Shown here: positions 17,167 through 25,340 of the stretch, one piece after another
Layout of the letters: every line of letters starts with the position of its first letter
How positions within the stretch are numbered: the first letter of the stretch is position 1
From: CBDFLD01 sp965249005
GTDB lineage: Bacteria; Acidobacteriota; UBA6911
Length of the DNA: 64,000 bases
Assembly (NCBI GenBank): GCA_965249005.1
Contig: CBDFLD010000006.1
Coordinates: 124,001 to 188,000 of the forward strand
Direction: 5' to 3'
The notes under the pieces: generated by a model
Told to the model about the DNA's origin: nothing
Databases searched by the model: none
What the model saw: only the letters and a program-made list of their open reading frames with translations
Program-made: the position numbers and the translations under genes

Positions 17167-18378
17167 GTGCCCTTGACGCGACCGTCCGAACAAAACCCCT
17201 TGAGGATTGCTCTCGTCTTCGGAACCCGTCCCGAGGCGATCAAGTTGGCTCCTCTGATTCGACTTCTGCGTTTGAGCCCCGAAAAATTCTCGACAACGAC
17301 GATCCTGACTGCCCAGCACCGGGAAATGCTGGACCAAGTGCTGGAGCTGTTGTCCATTCCCGTGGATTACGACTGCGACATCATTCGCCCGCGACAGAGG
17401 TTGGCGGAAATCGGATCCCGGGCGCTGCAAGGGCTAGATTCCGCGCTCAGCCAGGCCAAGCCCGATTTCGTCGTTGTTCAAGGTGATACCGCAACAACGT
17501 TCTTTGGAGCATTGTCCGCCTATTACAACAAGATTCCAGTGGCTCACGTCGAGGCCGGTCTAAGGACACACCGAAAATTCGAGCCGTATCCAGAAGAGAT
17601 CAATCGGCAACTGACCTCCGTACTGACCGATGCCAACTTGGCTCCGACGATGAAAGCCCGGCAGAACCTAAGAGACGAAGGAGTACCGTCGGAGAAAATC
17701 TGGGTGACTGGCAACACTGTCATCGACGCGCTCCATCAAGTCCTTGGTTCGAGTTCGCGGGCACCCCATCGCATCGTGCAACGTTGCCGATCCGAAGGAC
17801 AGAGAATCTTGCTCGTGACAACTCACCGTCGTGAGAACCACGGCAATCCCATCGAGAGTATATGCTTTGCCCTCTTGGAGCTGGCAGCCCGATTTCCGAA
17901 CATCGTGATCGTCTTCCCGGTCCATCTCAATCCGGCGGTTCGCGAGACCGTGCTTGCCCGTCTCCGCGATCATCCACGGATCGAACTGATCGAGCCTCTC
18001 GACTACGTGGAGATGGTGCACTTCATGCAGGCTTCCTATCTGATTCTGACTGATTCGGGCGGCATCCAGGAAGAAGCGCCGAGTCTCGGCAAGCCCGTCC
18101 TGGTTCTGCGTGAGACTACCGAGCGCCCGGAGGGCGTCGAGGCCGGGACAGCTCGGCTGGTGGGGACCGACCCGGGCGAAATCGTAGCACAGACATCGTT
18201 GCTGCTCGAGGACGCGATGGTCTATCAGAAGATGGCAGGCACCGTTAGTCCTTACGGTGACGGGAAAGCGTCTGAGCGAATTCTACAAGTATTGGAATTC
18301 CTGGCCGGACGTGCGGAAAGCCCGGAGCAATTCCACGAAAAGCAAGCCGCGTCAGCCGCCTACCGAACTGATCGTTGA
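17167..18378 (+). CDS. wecB: UDP-N-acetylglucosamine 2-epimerase (non-hydrolysing)
   Basis: The 403-residue protein makes UDP-ManNAc from UDP-GlcNAc in the cytoplasm. Family motifs are clear: FGTRPEAIKLAPL at the N-terminus, QGDTATTFFGAL, HVEAGLRT, EEINRQLTS, and TDSGGIQEEAPSLGKPVLVLR in two parts near residue 290. The start is GTG 17167; no strong ribosome-binding site is seen. It lies 168 bp after the ABC exporter, in the same direction, and could supply ManNAc-derived sugars to the exported polymer. The last codons overlap the first unit of a tandem repeat (18373-18478). Confidence 0.92.
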   Translation: MPLTRPSEQNPLRIALVFGTRPEAIKLAPLIRLLRLSPEKFSTTTILTAQHREMLDQVLELLSIPVDYDCDIIRPRQRLAEIGSRALQGLDSALSQAKPDFVVVQGDTATTFFGALSAYYNKIPVAHVEAGLRTHRKFEPYPEEINRQLTSVLTDANLAPTMKARQNLRDEGVPSEKIWVTGNTVIDALHQVLGSSSRAPHRIVQRCRSEGQRILLVTTHRRENHGNPIESICFALLELAARFPNIVIVFPVHLNPAVRETVLARLRDHPRIELIEPLDYVEMVHFMQASYLILTDSGGIQEEAPSLGKPVLVLRETTERPEGVEAGTARLVGTDPGEIVAQTSLLLEDAMVYQKMAGTVSPYGDGKASERILQVLEFLAGRAESPEQFHEKQAASAAYRTDR

Positions 18379-18478
18379 CCATTCTTGACGGACAACCCAC
18401 GGCGGTCTGCTTCTAGTACCGACGTGACCGTTGACCATTTCTTGACGGACAACCCACTGCGTACTGGTTCTAGTCACG
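18373..18478. repeat. Imperfect 56-bp tandem duplication at convergent gene ends
   Basis: Unit 1 (18373-18428) and unit 2 (18429-about 18478) share a 28-29 bp block, CGTTGACCATTCTTGACGGA plus CAACCCAC, which has one extra T in unit 2. They also share a later TTCTAGT. Unit 1 contains the wecB stop codon and unit 2 contains the stop codon of the minus-strand Fn3 gene. The origin is unknown; it could be a replication-slippage duplication of a 3' region. Confidence 0.8.
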
Positions 18479-18868
18479 ACCTCCGCTGCGGCAGCTCGAA
18501 GATTGAACGGCAATCTCGTGGGAGATCTCTCGAGAAAACTTGCTCTCCTGCAAAGAAGAGTTGTACGCCTTGACGGAGAAATAGTACGTCCCCGAGCGCA
18601 ACCCGGTCACCGTATGCTTGGTGACGTTGCCGACGTCGATCGACGCCTGGTACTGACCAGGAGACGTCCCGTAATGGATTTGGTAACCCACGACGTTCAG
18701 CTCGGCGTTGGCATCCCACTGGAGGGTAACCTCACCCTCTTCGAAAGTTGTCCCATGCATCATGAGAAAAAGGACCACCACAAGGGTCAGCAACCCCACC
18801 CCTGAAATCCATCTCCCCGCCTTTTTTCGGGATCCTCGAGACCTTGGCGTCATAGAGCCTTCATTCAC
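18470..18868 (-). CDS. Small membrane-anchored fibronectin type III domain protein
   Basis: The protein has 132 residues. It has a basic N-terminus (PRSRGSRKKAGR), a hydrophobic helix near residues 22-40 and one Fn3 module (about residues 45-120) with VTLQWDANAELNVVGYQIHY and GLRSGTYYFSVKAYN. This is the pattern of a surface- or periplasm-facing domain on a signal anchor. A second in-frame ATG lies at codon 6. The start overlaps the stop of the esterase gene at 18861-19733 by 8 bp, so they are coupled. The role may be binding a glycan or protein at the envelope; this is not proven. Confidence 0.75.
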   Translation of the reverse strand: MNEGSMTPRSRGSRKKAGRWISGVGLLTLVVVLFLMMHGTTFEEGEVTLQWDANAELNVVGYQIHYGTSPGQYQASIDVGNVTKHTVTGLRSGTYYFSVKAYNSSLQESKFSREISHEIAVQSSSCRSGGRD

Positions 18869-19733
18869 CTGAACCAGTCAAGTATTTCACAAACCAATTT
18901 TCCATGGCGGCCTGGGCTCGCGCCGCATCCTCGCCGCGAAAGCCATGGCCCGCGCCTTCGATCACAACCATCTTGGCAGTGACGCCCTCGGAATCAAACG
19001 CGGCCTTGATACGTTCGCTATTACTCAGGGGAACCAGCCGATCCTTGTCGCCATGAATCAGCAGAGTCGGAGCATCGTCGGACGAAACATGGGCGATGGG
19101 GGAAATAGCTTCCGCGAGGGCGGGATCGAAATCGAGCGCCGGAAACCTCGCGTTGGGGCCCACGACGGAACGAAGGTCGACCGGCGGGAAATAGGCTACC
19201 ACTGCTGCAACGCGGCTACTCGTGCGGCCCTCTGAGCCAGAGTCGGCAGTTGCATCCGGACCGTCGGAAACCGTGCCCAGCACAAGAGACAAGTGTCCTC
19301 CCGCGCTCCCGCCCAGTACCCCCAGCCGCTCCGGATCAATACCGAACTCGCGCGAGTGTGACCGGATGAATCGGACGGCTCGCCGGACATCTTCTACCGC
19401 TTCCGGGACCTTGAACTTCGGGCTCGAGCCGTGCCGTACGGCGAAAACCGTGAACCCCCGGTCGAGTAGACCCTGGAATCTCGGCCGCAAACGATGAGGA
19501 GGCAACCATCTAGAGTTCCAGCCACCACTGACCATATAGAGGACACCCACCCCTTTCGCCTCGGTGGAGGGCTGAAATACATCGAAGGTCAACGCCATTC
19601 CGAACTTGTGGCCGTAGATCACATCAGCCACAACCTCAGGATTCGAGTCGGGGCCGGCCGGATTCGCCCCGCCAAGGACAGAAGACAAGACAATCAGGGC
19701 AATGGCAATCAACAATTGCATGAACTCTCCCAT
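18861..19733 (-). CDS. Secreted alpha/beta-hydrolase (esterase, BD-FAE/acetyl-esterase type)
   Basis: The protein has 290 residues with an N-terminal signal peptide (LLIAIALIVLSSVLGGANPA). The hydrolase features are an oxyanion region YMVSGGWNS, the nucleophile elbow GGSAGG (Ser near residue 143), the acid in LLIHGDKDRLVP and the catalytic His in EGAGHGF. This fits prolyl-oligopeptidase-like or feruloyl/acetyl xylan esterases that deacylate polysaccharides outside the cytoplasm. It is upstream of, and coupled to, the Fn3 protein. The substrate is unknown. Confidence 0.83.
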   Translation of the reverse strand: MGEFMQLLIAIALIVLSSVLGGANPAGPDSNPEVVADVIYGHKFGMALTFDVFQPSTEAKGVGVLYMVSGGWNSRWLPPHRLRPRFQGLLDRGFTVFAVRHGSSPKFKVPEAVEDVRRAVRFIRSHSREFGIDPERLGVLGGSAGGHLSLVLGTVSDGPDATADSGSEGRTSSRVAAVVAYFPPVDLRSVVGPNARFPALDFDPALAEAISPIAHVSSDDAPTLLIHGDKDRLVPLSNSERIKAAFDSEGVTAKMVVIEGAGHGFRGEDAARAQAAMENWFVKYLTGSGE

Positions 19734-19851
19734 ATCGACGGAGCGCTAGATGGCTCGATCAGCTATTCGCGAGCTCCAAGAAATCCAGCGGGCGGTCTCC
19801 GGTCCCTCCGATTCTGGACACCCCCGTCCGTCGCACTTGCGAACAGGTGTA

Positions 19852-20334
19852 CTAGGAAAACCTGCAATAGCCTCCCTCGAAAAACATCAGGGGCTTTCCC
19901 GAGTTGACCTGAATCTGCTCTACCTCTCCAATGAAGATCGTATGGTCTCCGGCGGCATGCCGGTCGACGATCCGGCAGTCCATGAAAGCCAGGCAATGGT
20001 CCAGGACCGCGGAGCCGCGTTCGGTCGTGCGGAAGGAAGCCGGCGACGCCCCTTCCTGTTTCTCCTTCGGGCGAGCATGGTATTCAGAGATAGACTGCTG
20101 TTCCTCGCTCAGGATACTGATCGCGAAGCGTTCGCTCCCATTGATCGACGGGTAAAAGCTGCGATCGTTACCCACGCAGACCAGCACCAGCATGGGATCC
20201 ATCGATACGGAGTTGATTCCGTTCGCGGTCATGCCATGGACCTCCCCGTCCGGTTGGCACACCGTCACCACGGACACGCCCGTGACGAATTTACCCCATG
20301 CTTGCCGAAAGGTTTGACCGTCAGTCACATTCAC
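19852..20334 (-). CDS. Flavin reductase-like FMN-binding protein
   Basis: The 160-residue protein is of the flavin_reduct (HpaC/ActVB) family. GKFVTGVSVVTV at the N-terminus, GMTANGINSVSMDP and LVLVCVGNDRSFYP are the typical FMN-binding stretches. Such proteins reduce FMN or FAD with NAD(P)H for two-component monooxygenases. No monooxygenase is adjacent; the neighbour is the divergent TetR gene and a CoA-reductase-like molybdoenzyme. A link to aromatic-compound metabolism is plausible but inferred. Confidence 0.85.
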   Translation of the reverse strand: MNVTDGQTFRQAWGKFVTGVSVVTVCQPDGEVHGMTANGINSVSMDPMLVLVCVGNDRSFYPSINGSERFAISILSEEQQSISEYHARPKEKQEGASPASFRTTERGSAVLDHCLAFMDCRIVDRHAAGDHTIFIGEVEQIQVNSGKPLMFFEGGYCRFS

Positions 20335-20505
20335 CTCGTTTCTTCTGACAAATGATCACCAGTACCCCTTGTTCATGTTTCGGATCTTGAGAGCTTGTTT
20401 GGAATATGTCAAGCGGGCCGGGCTTCCTCCTCGGCAAGAAGTTGGTCTTCCGTTCCTCTTCGCCCCGATTCTCAGTTGACAGGGAACCTAGACTCGGGAT
20501 AGAAA
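20335..20505. promoter_or_regulatory. Divergent region between flavin reductase and TetR gene
   Basis: These 171 bp separate divergent genes and are the natural site for an operator of the TetR regulator. GAACC near 20483 and GGTTC near 20514 form a widely spaced inverted pair. I cannot distinguish this from chance and do not assign a definite operator. Confidence 0.3.
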
Positions 20506-21183
20506 GTGAAAGTGGTTCAATCTTCGAACATCCGTTCAAATCAGCAATTCTCCAGCCGTGTCGAGCGCCGATACAATACTCGGCGCATGGCCATCCTCGT
20601 TGCGGCAGCGAAGGTCTTTCGCAACAAGGGGTTTGCCGCAACTCGAATGAGAGAGATCGCCGAAGTCGCCGACTTGTCTCCCGGGAACCTCTATCATTAC
20701 TTCCGCGGAAAACAGGAACTGCTTTACTTTTGCCAGGATTGCACCTTGGAGACGATGCTCTCGTCTTTGCAGACGGCCCGGCGCACCCGCGCGCCGGCTG
20801 GCAAGAAGCTCCGGATCGTAATTGAAGCCCATCTCCGTTGTGTGCTCGATGAGGTTGCCGGATCCACCGCGCATTTGGAGGTAATCGATCTCCCACGCGA
20901 TCTGCGCCGGCGGCTCATCGACAAACGCGACCGTTATGAGCGTGGGATTCGATCTCTGGTTACCTCCGGCATCCGGTCTAAAGAGTTCCGTCCCAGCGAC
21001 GCCAAGATGGTCACGCGCGCCATCTTGGGAGCGCTAAACTGGACGGTGCGCTGGTACAGGCCGGAAGGGGACCGTACCGTCGAGGAGGTGGCGGAAGAGT
21101 TTTCCAACTATCTCGTCCGTGGACTGGTTGCGGGCCCTGGCCTTCAGAGACCAAAGCCACGGCCAAACAGGAGAGTGTCTTGA
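20506..21183 (+). CDS. TetR/AcrR-family transcriptional regulator
   Basis: The protein has 225 residues. The N-terminal helix-turn-helix (residues 24-75) carries the family pattern ILVAAAKVFRNKGFAATRMR followed by IAEVADLSPGNLYHYFRGKQ. The C-terminal ~140 residues are the ligand and dimer domain. The start is GTG 20506; the ATG at 20587 would cut off the first HTH helix. The stop overlaps the TTG start of the iron-sulfur subunit gene by four bases, so it is probably the first gene of the molybdoenzyme operon. It likely senses an aromatic acid or its CoA ester and autoregulates; this is inference. Confidence 0.88.
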   Translation: MKVVQSSNIRSNQQFSSRVERRYNTRRMAILVAAAKVFRNKGFAATRMREIAEVADLSPGNLYHYFRGKQELLYFCQDCTLETMLSSLQTARRTRAPAGKKLRIVIEAHLRCVLDEVAGSTAHLEVIDLPRDLRRRLIDKRDRYERGIRSLVTSGIRSKEFRPSDAKMVTRAILGALNWTVRWYRPEGDRTVEEVAEEFSNYLVRGLVAGPGLQRPKPRPNRRVS

Positions 21184-21737
21184 GTGAGATGCCTGTGGAA
21201 GCCAGGAAATCGGCCCACATCGCCTTCAGGCTCAACGGCGAAGAGGTCGAATGTTCGTTTGCACCGTACAAGACACTTCTCGAGATTCTTCGAGAAGATT
21301 TGTTTTTGACCGGTACGAAGCATGGATGTGAGTTGGGTGAGTGCGGGGCGTGCGCTGTGCTACTCGACGGCGCGCCCGTTCTTTCTTGTCTGGTGCTCGC
21401 CGTCGAGTGCGCCCAAAGGAACGTAACCACCGTCGAACATCTGGCGGTGGACGGCCAGCTGCATCCGCTGCAAACGGCGTTCGCGGACCTCGGAGCAGCT
21501 CAATGCGGCTACTGTACGCCGGGGATTCTGGTCACCGCGAAATCGCTCCTCGACCAGAACCCCGATCCGAGCCGCGATGAGATCCGGGAGTCTCTCTCGG
21601 GTAATCTATGCCGTTGCACCGGGTACCTGCAGATCTTCGAAGCCGTCGAGGCCGCGGTGCTCGAGATTGCTCGGTGCGCCGATCTCCCCAGCAACCCCAA
21701 TACCCCCCATCTCAATGGACCGACCCATGAGGAATGA
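21180..21737 (+). CDS. hcrC: [2Fe-2S] subunit of a xanthine oxidase-family molybdoenzyme (4-hydroxybenzoyl-CoA reductase gamma-like)
   Basis: The protein has 185 residues with two [2Fe-2S] domains. The plant-ferredoxin-type cluster has Cys residues in HGCELGECGACAVLLDG plus a later LSC. The second, helical cluster has Cys residues in QCGYCTPG and NLCRCTGY. It passes electrons between the molybdenum and FAD subunits. The start is TTG 21180 or ATG 21189. It is followed after 39 bp by the large subunit. The symbol is proposed from the operon-wide resemblance to HcrCAB; other CoxS-type enzymes look alike at this subunit. Confidence 0.85.
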   Translation: MSEMPVEARKSAHIAFRLNGEEVECSFAPYKTLLEILREDLFLTGTKHGCELGECGACAVLLDGAPVLSCLVLAVECAQRNVTTVEHLAVDGQLHPLQTAFADLGAAQCGYCTPGILVTAKSLLDQNPDPSRDEIRESLSGNLCRCTGYLQIFEAVEAAVLEIARCADLPSNPNTPHLNGPTHEE

Positions 21738-21776
21738 ACGCGCCTTGGCCAGGCACAGCACGGCAGGAGGTTGTCG

Positions 21777-24233
21777 GTGAACACCATGAAGAATCGCATC
21801 ATCGGCCAGCCACGCCGGCGCGTGGACGCAAGAGCAAAGGTGACGGGCCAAACACGCTTTGCCGACGATATCGTCCTCCCCCGCATGCTGCACTGCAAGT
21901 TGCTTCGGTCTCCCCATCCCCACGCCAGGATACGGAACGTCGACACCACACGGGCCTGTGCCCGTTCCGGCGTCACGCTGGTGCTGACTGGACAGGATCT
22001 TCCGATCGAATACGGGATCCTGCCGGTGAGCCAGGACGAGCACGCTCTCTGTCTCGAACGTGTGCGCTATGTCGGCGATCCAGTGGCTGCGGTGATTGCC
22101 CGGGAGGAACTGACTGCCTTTGAAGCTCTCGATCTCATCGATGTCGAGTACGAGGTGCTCCAAACGATCGCGGACCCGCAGGAAAGCCTCCAAACCGCTG
22201 AGCCGAGGATCCATCAGTATGGGGAACAAGGGAATATCCACAAAAGGGTATCTCTTGCCTTCGGAGACGTGGACCTGGGATTCGAGGAAGCCGATGTCAT
22301 CCGAGAGGACACCTTCTTTTACGAGGGCAACACGCACCTGCCCATCGAGCAACACGCCTCGGTCGCGGCGCTCGATCCGGACGGAAAACTTACCGTCTGG
22401 TCGAGCACTCAAACCCCTCACTATCTCCACCGTGCCCTCGCGAAGGTGTTGGAAATGCCGCCTGCTCACATCCGTGTCATCGCGACCCCCAATGGTGGGG
22501 GATTCGGGGGAAAGAGCGACCCATTCAATCACGAGATCGTCGTCGCCAAGGCGGCCCTGTTGCTCGATCGGCCGGTCAAGATATGTCTGACTCGAGAGGA
22601 GGTTTTCTACTGTCACCGGGGGCGGCACCCGGTCCTGATGAAATTCAAGACCGGAGTCCGAAAGGACGGAAGGATCACCGCCATGCATCTGAGGACGCTG
22701 ATTGATGGAGGAGGATACGGTTCCTACGGAGTCGCCAGCACTTTTTATACGGGAGCCCTTCAGACCACCACTTATCACATCCCGCGCTATCGCTTCGAAG
22801 GTTGCCGGGTCTTTACCAACAAGCCCCCCTGCGGCCCCAAGAGAGGCCACGGGACGCCGCAACCTCGGTTCGGGCAAGAAGTGCAGCTGGACAAAATCGC
22901 GGAAGACCTCTCGATCGATCCCGCGGATCTCCGCCTGCGCATTCTGGCCAAGGCCGACAGCGTCACCGCCAATTACATTCAGCTAGGAACGGTGGGCTTG
23001 GGGGAGTGTCTCCATCGGGTCGTGAACATTTCCGACTGGAAGAAAAAATTCCGGAAGCTCCCTCCTGGCAAGGGAGTGGGAATTGCGTGCTCCGCTTATC
23101 TGACCGGCGCCGGGTTACCTATTTACTGGAATTCGATGCCCCATTCCGGGGTCCAACTGCAATTGGACCGGGGTGGGGGCGTCACTCTCTTCTGCGGCGC
23201 TACTGAAATCGGGCAGGGCTCCGACGATGTCCTTGCCGCCATCGTGGCGGAGATCCTGGGAATTCCGCCGTTCAATATACGTCTCGTCACGGGAGACACG
23301 GATTTGACCCCAGTCGATCTGGGATCTTACTCGAGTCGCGTGACCCTGATGGCCGGAAACGCAGCCATTTCTGCCGCGGAACGATCCCGGGATATGCTGG
23401 CAGAGGGGGTGGCACGCCATTTGGAATCCGATCCGGATCGTCTCGTGTTCGCCGATGAAACCGTTTTCGACTCCGAGCATCCCGACAAGCAAGTTACTTT
23501 TCGTGAGGCGATTTGCCTTGCCGAAGCGATGTTCGGAACAGTCGGCACGGTTGGATCCTACACCCCCCCGCTGTCGCTCGCACACTTCAAAGGAGGTGGC
23601 GTGGGCCCGTCCCCGACCTATTCTTATTCCGCCGCAGTCATAGAGGTCGAGGTCGAGCCGACAACGGGCTGGCTGGCTGTCCCGAAGGTCTGGATAGCAC
23701 ATGACATCGGCCGGGCACTCAACCCGACTCTCGTGCGCGGACAAGTGGAGGGAAGTGTTTACATGGGGCTTGGAGAGGCGTTGATGGAAGAACAGACGTT
23801 TCGGCGGCTGCCGCCCAAGTTCTCCCACGCCTTTGTTCACAAGTTCCCCTCGATGCTGGAGTACAAGAGCCCCACCGCCCTGGACATGCCGGAGGTCGTC
23901 ACGGAGCTTGTTGAAAACCCCGACCCCCGCGGTCCGTTCGGCGCCAAGGAGGTCGGGCAGGGCCCGCTGCTGCCAATCATGCCGGCCGTTGCCAACGCCG
24001 TCTATGACGCCGTTGGGGTTCGCATCGACGAAGTCCCGATTACACCCGAGAAGATTCTCACCGCCCTGGAAGCAAAGGAGTCTGGACGGAAGGGTCGTTA
24101 CGGGCCGGACTCTTTCCCCGAGGTATCGTGGCCCGAACCCTTGAATGTTCCCCCACCCTGGGAGGGAGGAGACGGCAAGGCCACCAACGAACCCAAACGC
24201 AAGCGCAAGCCCAAAAAGGTGATTCGCGTATGA
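21777..24233 (+). CDS. hcrA: Molybdopterin-binding large subunit (4-hydroxybenzoyl-CoA reductase alpha-like)
   Basis: From GTG 21777 the protein has 818 residues; AGGAGG at 21765-21770 is ideally spaced for this start. Ald_Xan_dh_C and Ald_Xan_dh_C2 domains are recognisable. ARAKVTGQTRFADDI lies at the N-terminus; GGGFGGKSDPF near residue 240 is a molybdopterin dinucleotide contact. NKPPCGPKRGHGT lies near residue 345, and GPFGAKEVGQGPLLP near residue 720 carries the Glu used as a general base in the family. A 20-residue basic Pro/Lys-rich tail is unusual. With a [4Fe-4S]-type FAD subunit downstream, 4-hydroxybenzoyl-CoA reductase or a close relative is the best guess; the substrate remains unproved. 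Confidence 0.85.
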   Translation: MNTMKNRIIGQPRRRVDARAKVTGQTRFADDIVLPRMLHCKLLRSPHPHARIRNVDTTRACARSGVTLVLTGQDLPIEYGILPVSQDEHALCLERVRYVGDPVAAVIAREELTAFEALDLIDVEYEVLQTIADPQESLQTAEPRIHQYGEQGNIHKRVSLAFGDVDLGFEEADVIREDTFFYEGNTHLPIEQHASVAALDPDGKLTVWSSTQTPHYLHRALAKVLEMPPAHIRVIATPNGGGFGGKSDPFNHEIVVAKAALLLDRPVKICLTREEVFYCHRGRHPVLMKFKTGVRKDGRITAMHLRTLIDGGGYGSYGVASTFYTGALQTTTYHIPRYRFEGCRVFTNKPPCGPKRGHGTPQPRFGQEVQLDKIAEDLSIDPADLRLRILAKADSVTANYIQLGTVGLGECLHRVVNISDWKKKFRKLPPGKGVGIACSAYLTGAGLPIYWNSMPHSGVQLQLDRGGGVTLFCGATEIGQGSDDVLAAIVAEILGIPPFNIRLVTGDTDLTPVDLGSYSSRVTLMAGNAAISAAERSRDMLAEGVARHLESDPDRLVFADETVFDSEHPDKQVTFREAICLAEAMFGTVGTVGSYTPPLSLAHFKGGGVGPSPTYSYSAAVIEVEVEPTTGWLAVPKVWIAHDIGRALNPTLVRGQVEGSVYMGLGEALMEEQTFRRLPPKFSHAFVHKFPSMLEYKSPTALDMPEVVTELVENPDPRGPFGAKEVGQGPLLPIMPAVANAVYDAVGVRIDEVPITPEKILTALEAKESGRKGRYGPDSFPEVSWPEPLNVPPPWEGGDGKATNEPKRKRKPKKVIRV

Positions 24234-25249
24234 TGCGTCTGCCCCTGTTTCACTACTACGCTCCGGAGTCCGTCGATGAGGTTGTTCGCATTCTTGACGG
24301 CGAGGAAAACGCGATGATCATGGCTGGCGGAACAGACCTGCTGCCCAATATGAAACGCCGCCAGCAGCAGCCCCGTTCAGTCGTCGGCCTTCGCAGGGTA
24401 GCTGCTCTGAAAAATACCCGCTTCAACGCTGCCGCCAGCCCGGGTGGGGCCAGTCTCGGTGCAGGTCTGACCATTACCGAGATCGTCGAGCATCCGGAAG
24501 TACGAAGTCGGTACCCTGCGCTATGGCAGGCCGCCTCCCTGATCGCCACGCCTCAGATCCGCAACATGGGAACATTGGGCGGCAATCTTTGTCTCGACAC
24601 CCGGTGCAACTACTATGACCAGAACTACGAGTGGCGCAAAGCGATCGATTTCTGCATGAAGAAAGACGGAAACATTTGTTGGGTGGCGACCGGCAGTCCG
24701 AAATGTCTCGCCGTCTCCTCCACCGACACAGCCCCCGCCTTGATAGCCCTTGGCGCCTCGGTGCGGTTGGTATCTCAGTCCAGCGAAAGGCAGGTTGCGT
24801 TGAAGGATCTCTATCGAAAAGACGGAATCGACTATTTGAGCCGGCGTCCGGGAGAGCTCTTGACGGAAGTTCTTCTGGAGCCGTCCATCGGATGGCAGAG
24901 CACGTACTGGAAGCTCAGACGGCGAGGGTCGTTCGACTTTCCGGTCCTTTCCGTCGGCGCCGCAGCCAAGATAGTCGGGGGGATCGTCGAGAACGCCCGC
25001 ATCATTGTGGGTTCCGCCGCTTCGTGCCCACTGGAGGCACGGGACGCGCAGTCTTTTCTCCGGGGCAAGAACTTGAGCGACGAAGTAATCGAGGCGGCGG
25101 CAGCTCAGACGGCACGTCTGGCCAAGCCACTGGATAACACCGACTTCGACATGGGGTGGCGTAAAAAATTTACCCAGAAGCTTGCCACGCACGCACTCCA
25201 GGAGCTGAGAGGAGACGACGTCCAGCGTGCCCGCACCCGACTCGCATAG
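24230..25249 (+). CDS. hcrB: FAD-binding medium subunit with extra [4Fe-4S] loop (4-hydroxybenzoyl-CoA reductase beta-like)
   Basis: The protein has 339 residues. The FAD_binding_5 motif MAGGTDLLPNMK and the second FAD segment IRNMGTLGGNLC are present. After it is a loop with Cys spaced C-x15-C-x7-C-x8-C (RCNYY... FCMKK... ICWVA... KC). As I recall, this is the spacing of the [4Fe-4S] ligands in the beta subunit of Thauera 4-hydroxybenzoyl-CoA reductase, and ordinary CoxM/XdhB proteins lack it. The ATG at 24230 overlaps the TGA of the large-subunit gene (ATGA). The stop codon lies in the left arm of a 29-bp inverted repeat. Confidence 0.87.
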   Translation: MMRLPLFHYYAPESVDEVVRILDGEENAMIMAGGTDLLPNMKRRQQQPRSVVGLRRVAALKNTRFNAAASPGGASLGAGLTITEIVEHPEVRSRYPALWQAASLIATPQIRNMGTLGGNLCLDTRCNYYDQNYEWRKAIDFCMKKDGNICWVATGSPKCLAVSSTDTAPALIALGASVRLVSQSSERQVALKDLYRKDGIDYLSRRPGELLTEVLLEPSIGWQSTYWKLRRRGSFDFPVLSVGAAAKIVGGIVENARIIVGSAASCPLEARDAQSFLRGKNLSDEVIEAAAAQTARLAKPLDNTDFDMGWRKKFTQKLATHALQELRGDDVQRARTRLA

Positions 25250-25340
25250 GGACGTCTCCCACGTTTCCCGGTTTTAGCGGAAGGGCGGAGAAAACTGCTG
25301 TCGAACTCCAGAAAACCGGGAAACGTGGGAGACGTCCCTA
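25247..25340. repeat. 29-bp perfect inverted repeat spanning two convergent stop codons
   Basis: The arms at 25247-25275 and 25312-25340 are perfect inverse copies with a 36-bp spacer. The left arm begins with the TAG of the FAD-subunit gene and the right arm ends with the TAG (minus strand) of the SLC13 gene. The stem is GC-rich and has no T tract. It could be a bidirectional terminator, a REP-like palindrome or a small mobile element. No second copy was seen in the window. Confidence 0.9.

Noticed and set aside
18373..18478. CRISPR-like repeat at the wecB 3' end.
   Set aside because: Only two imperfect units exist, they are adjacent with no uniform spacer, and no cas gene is nearby.
21606..22877. 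A 423-codon minus-strand frame opposite the molybdenum subunit gene.
   Set aside because: It is antisense to a clearly conserved enzyme; high GC makes long shadow frames common.
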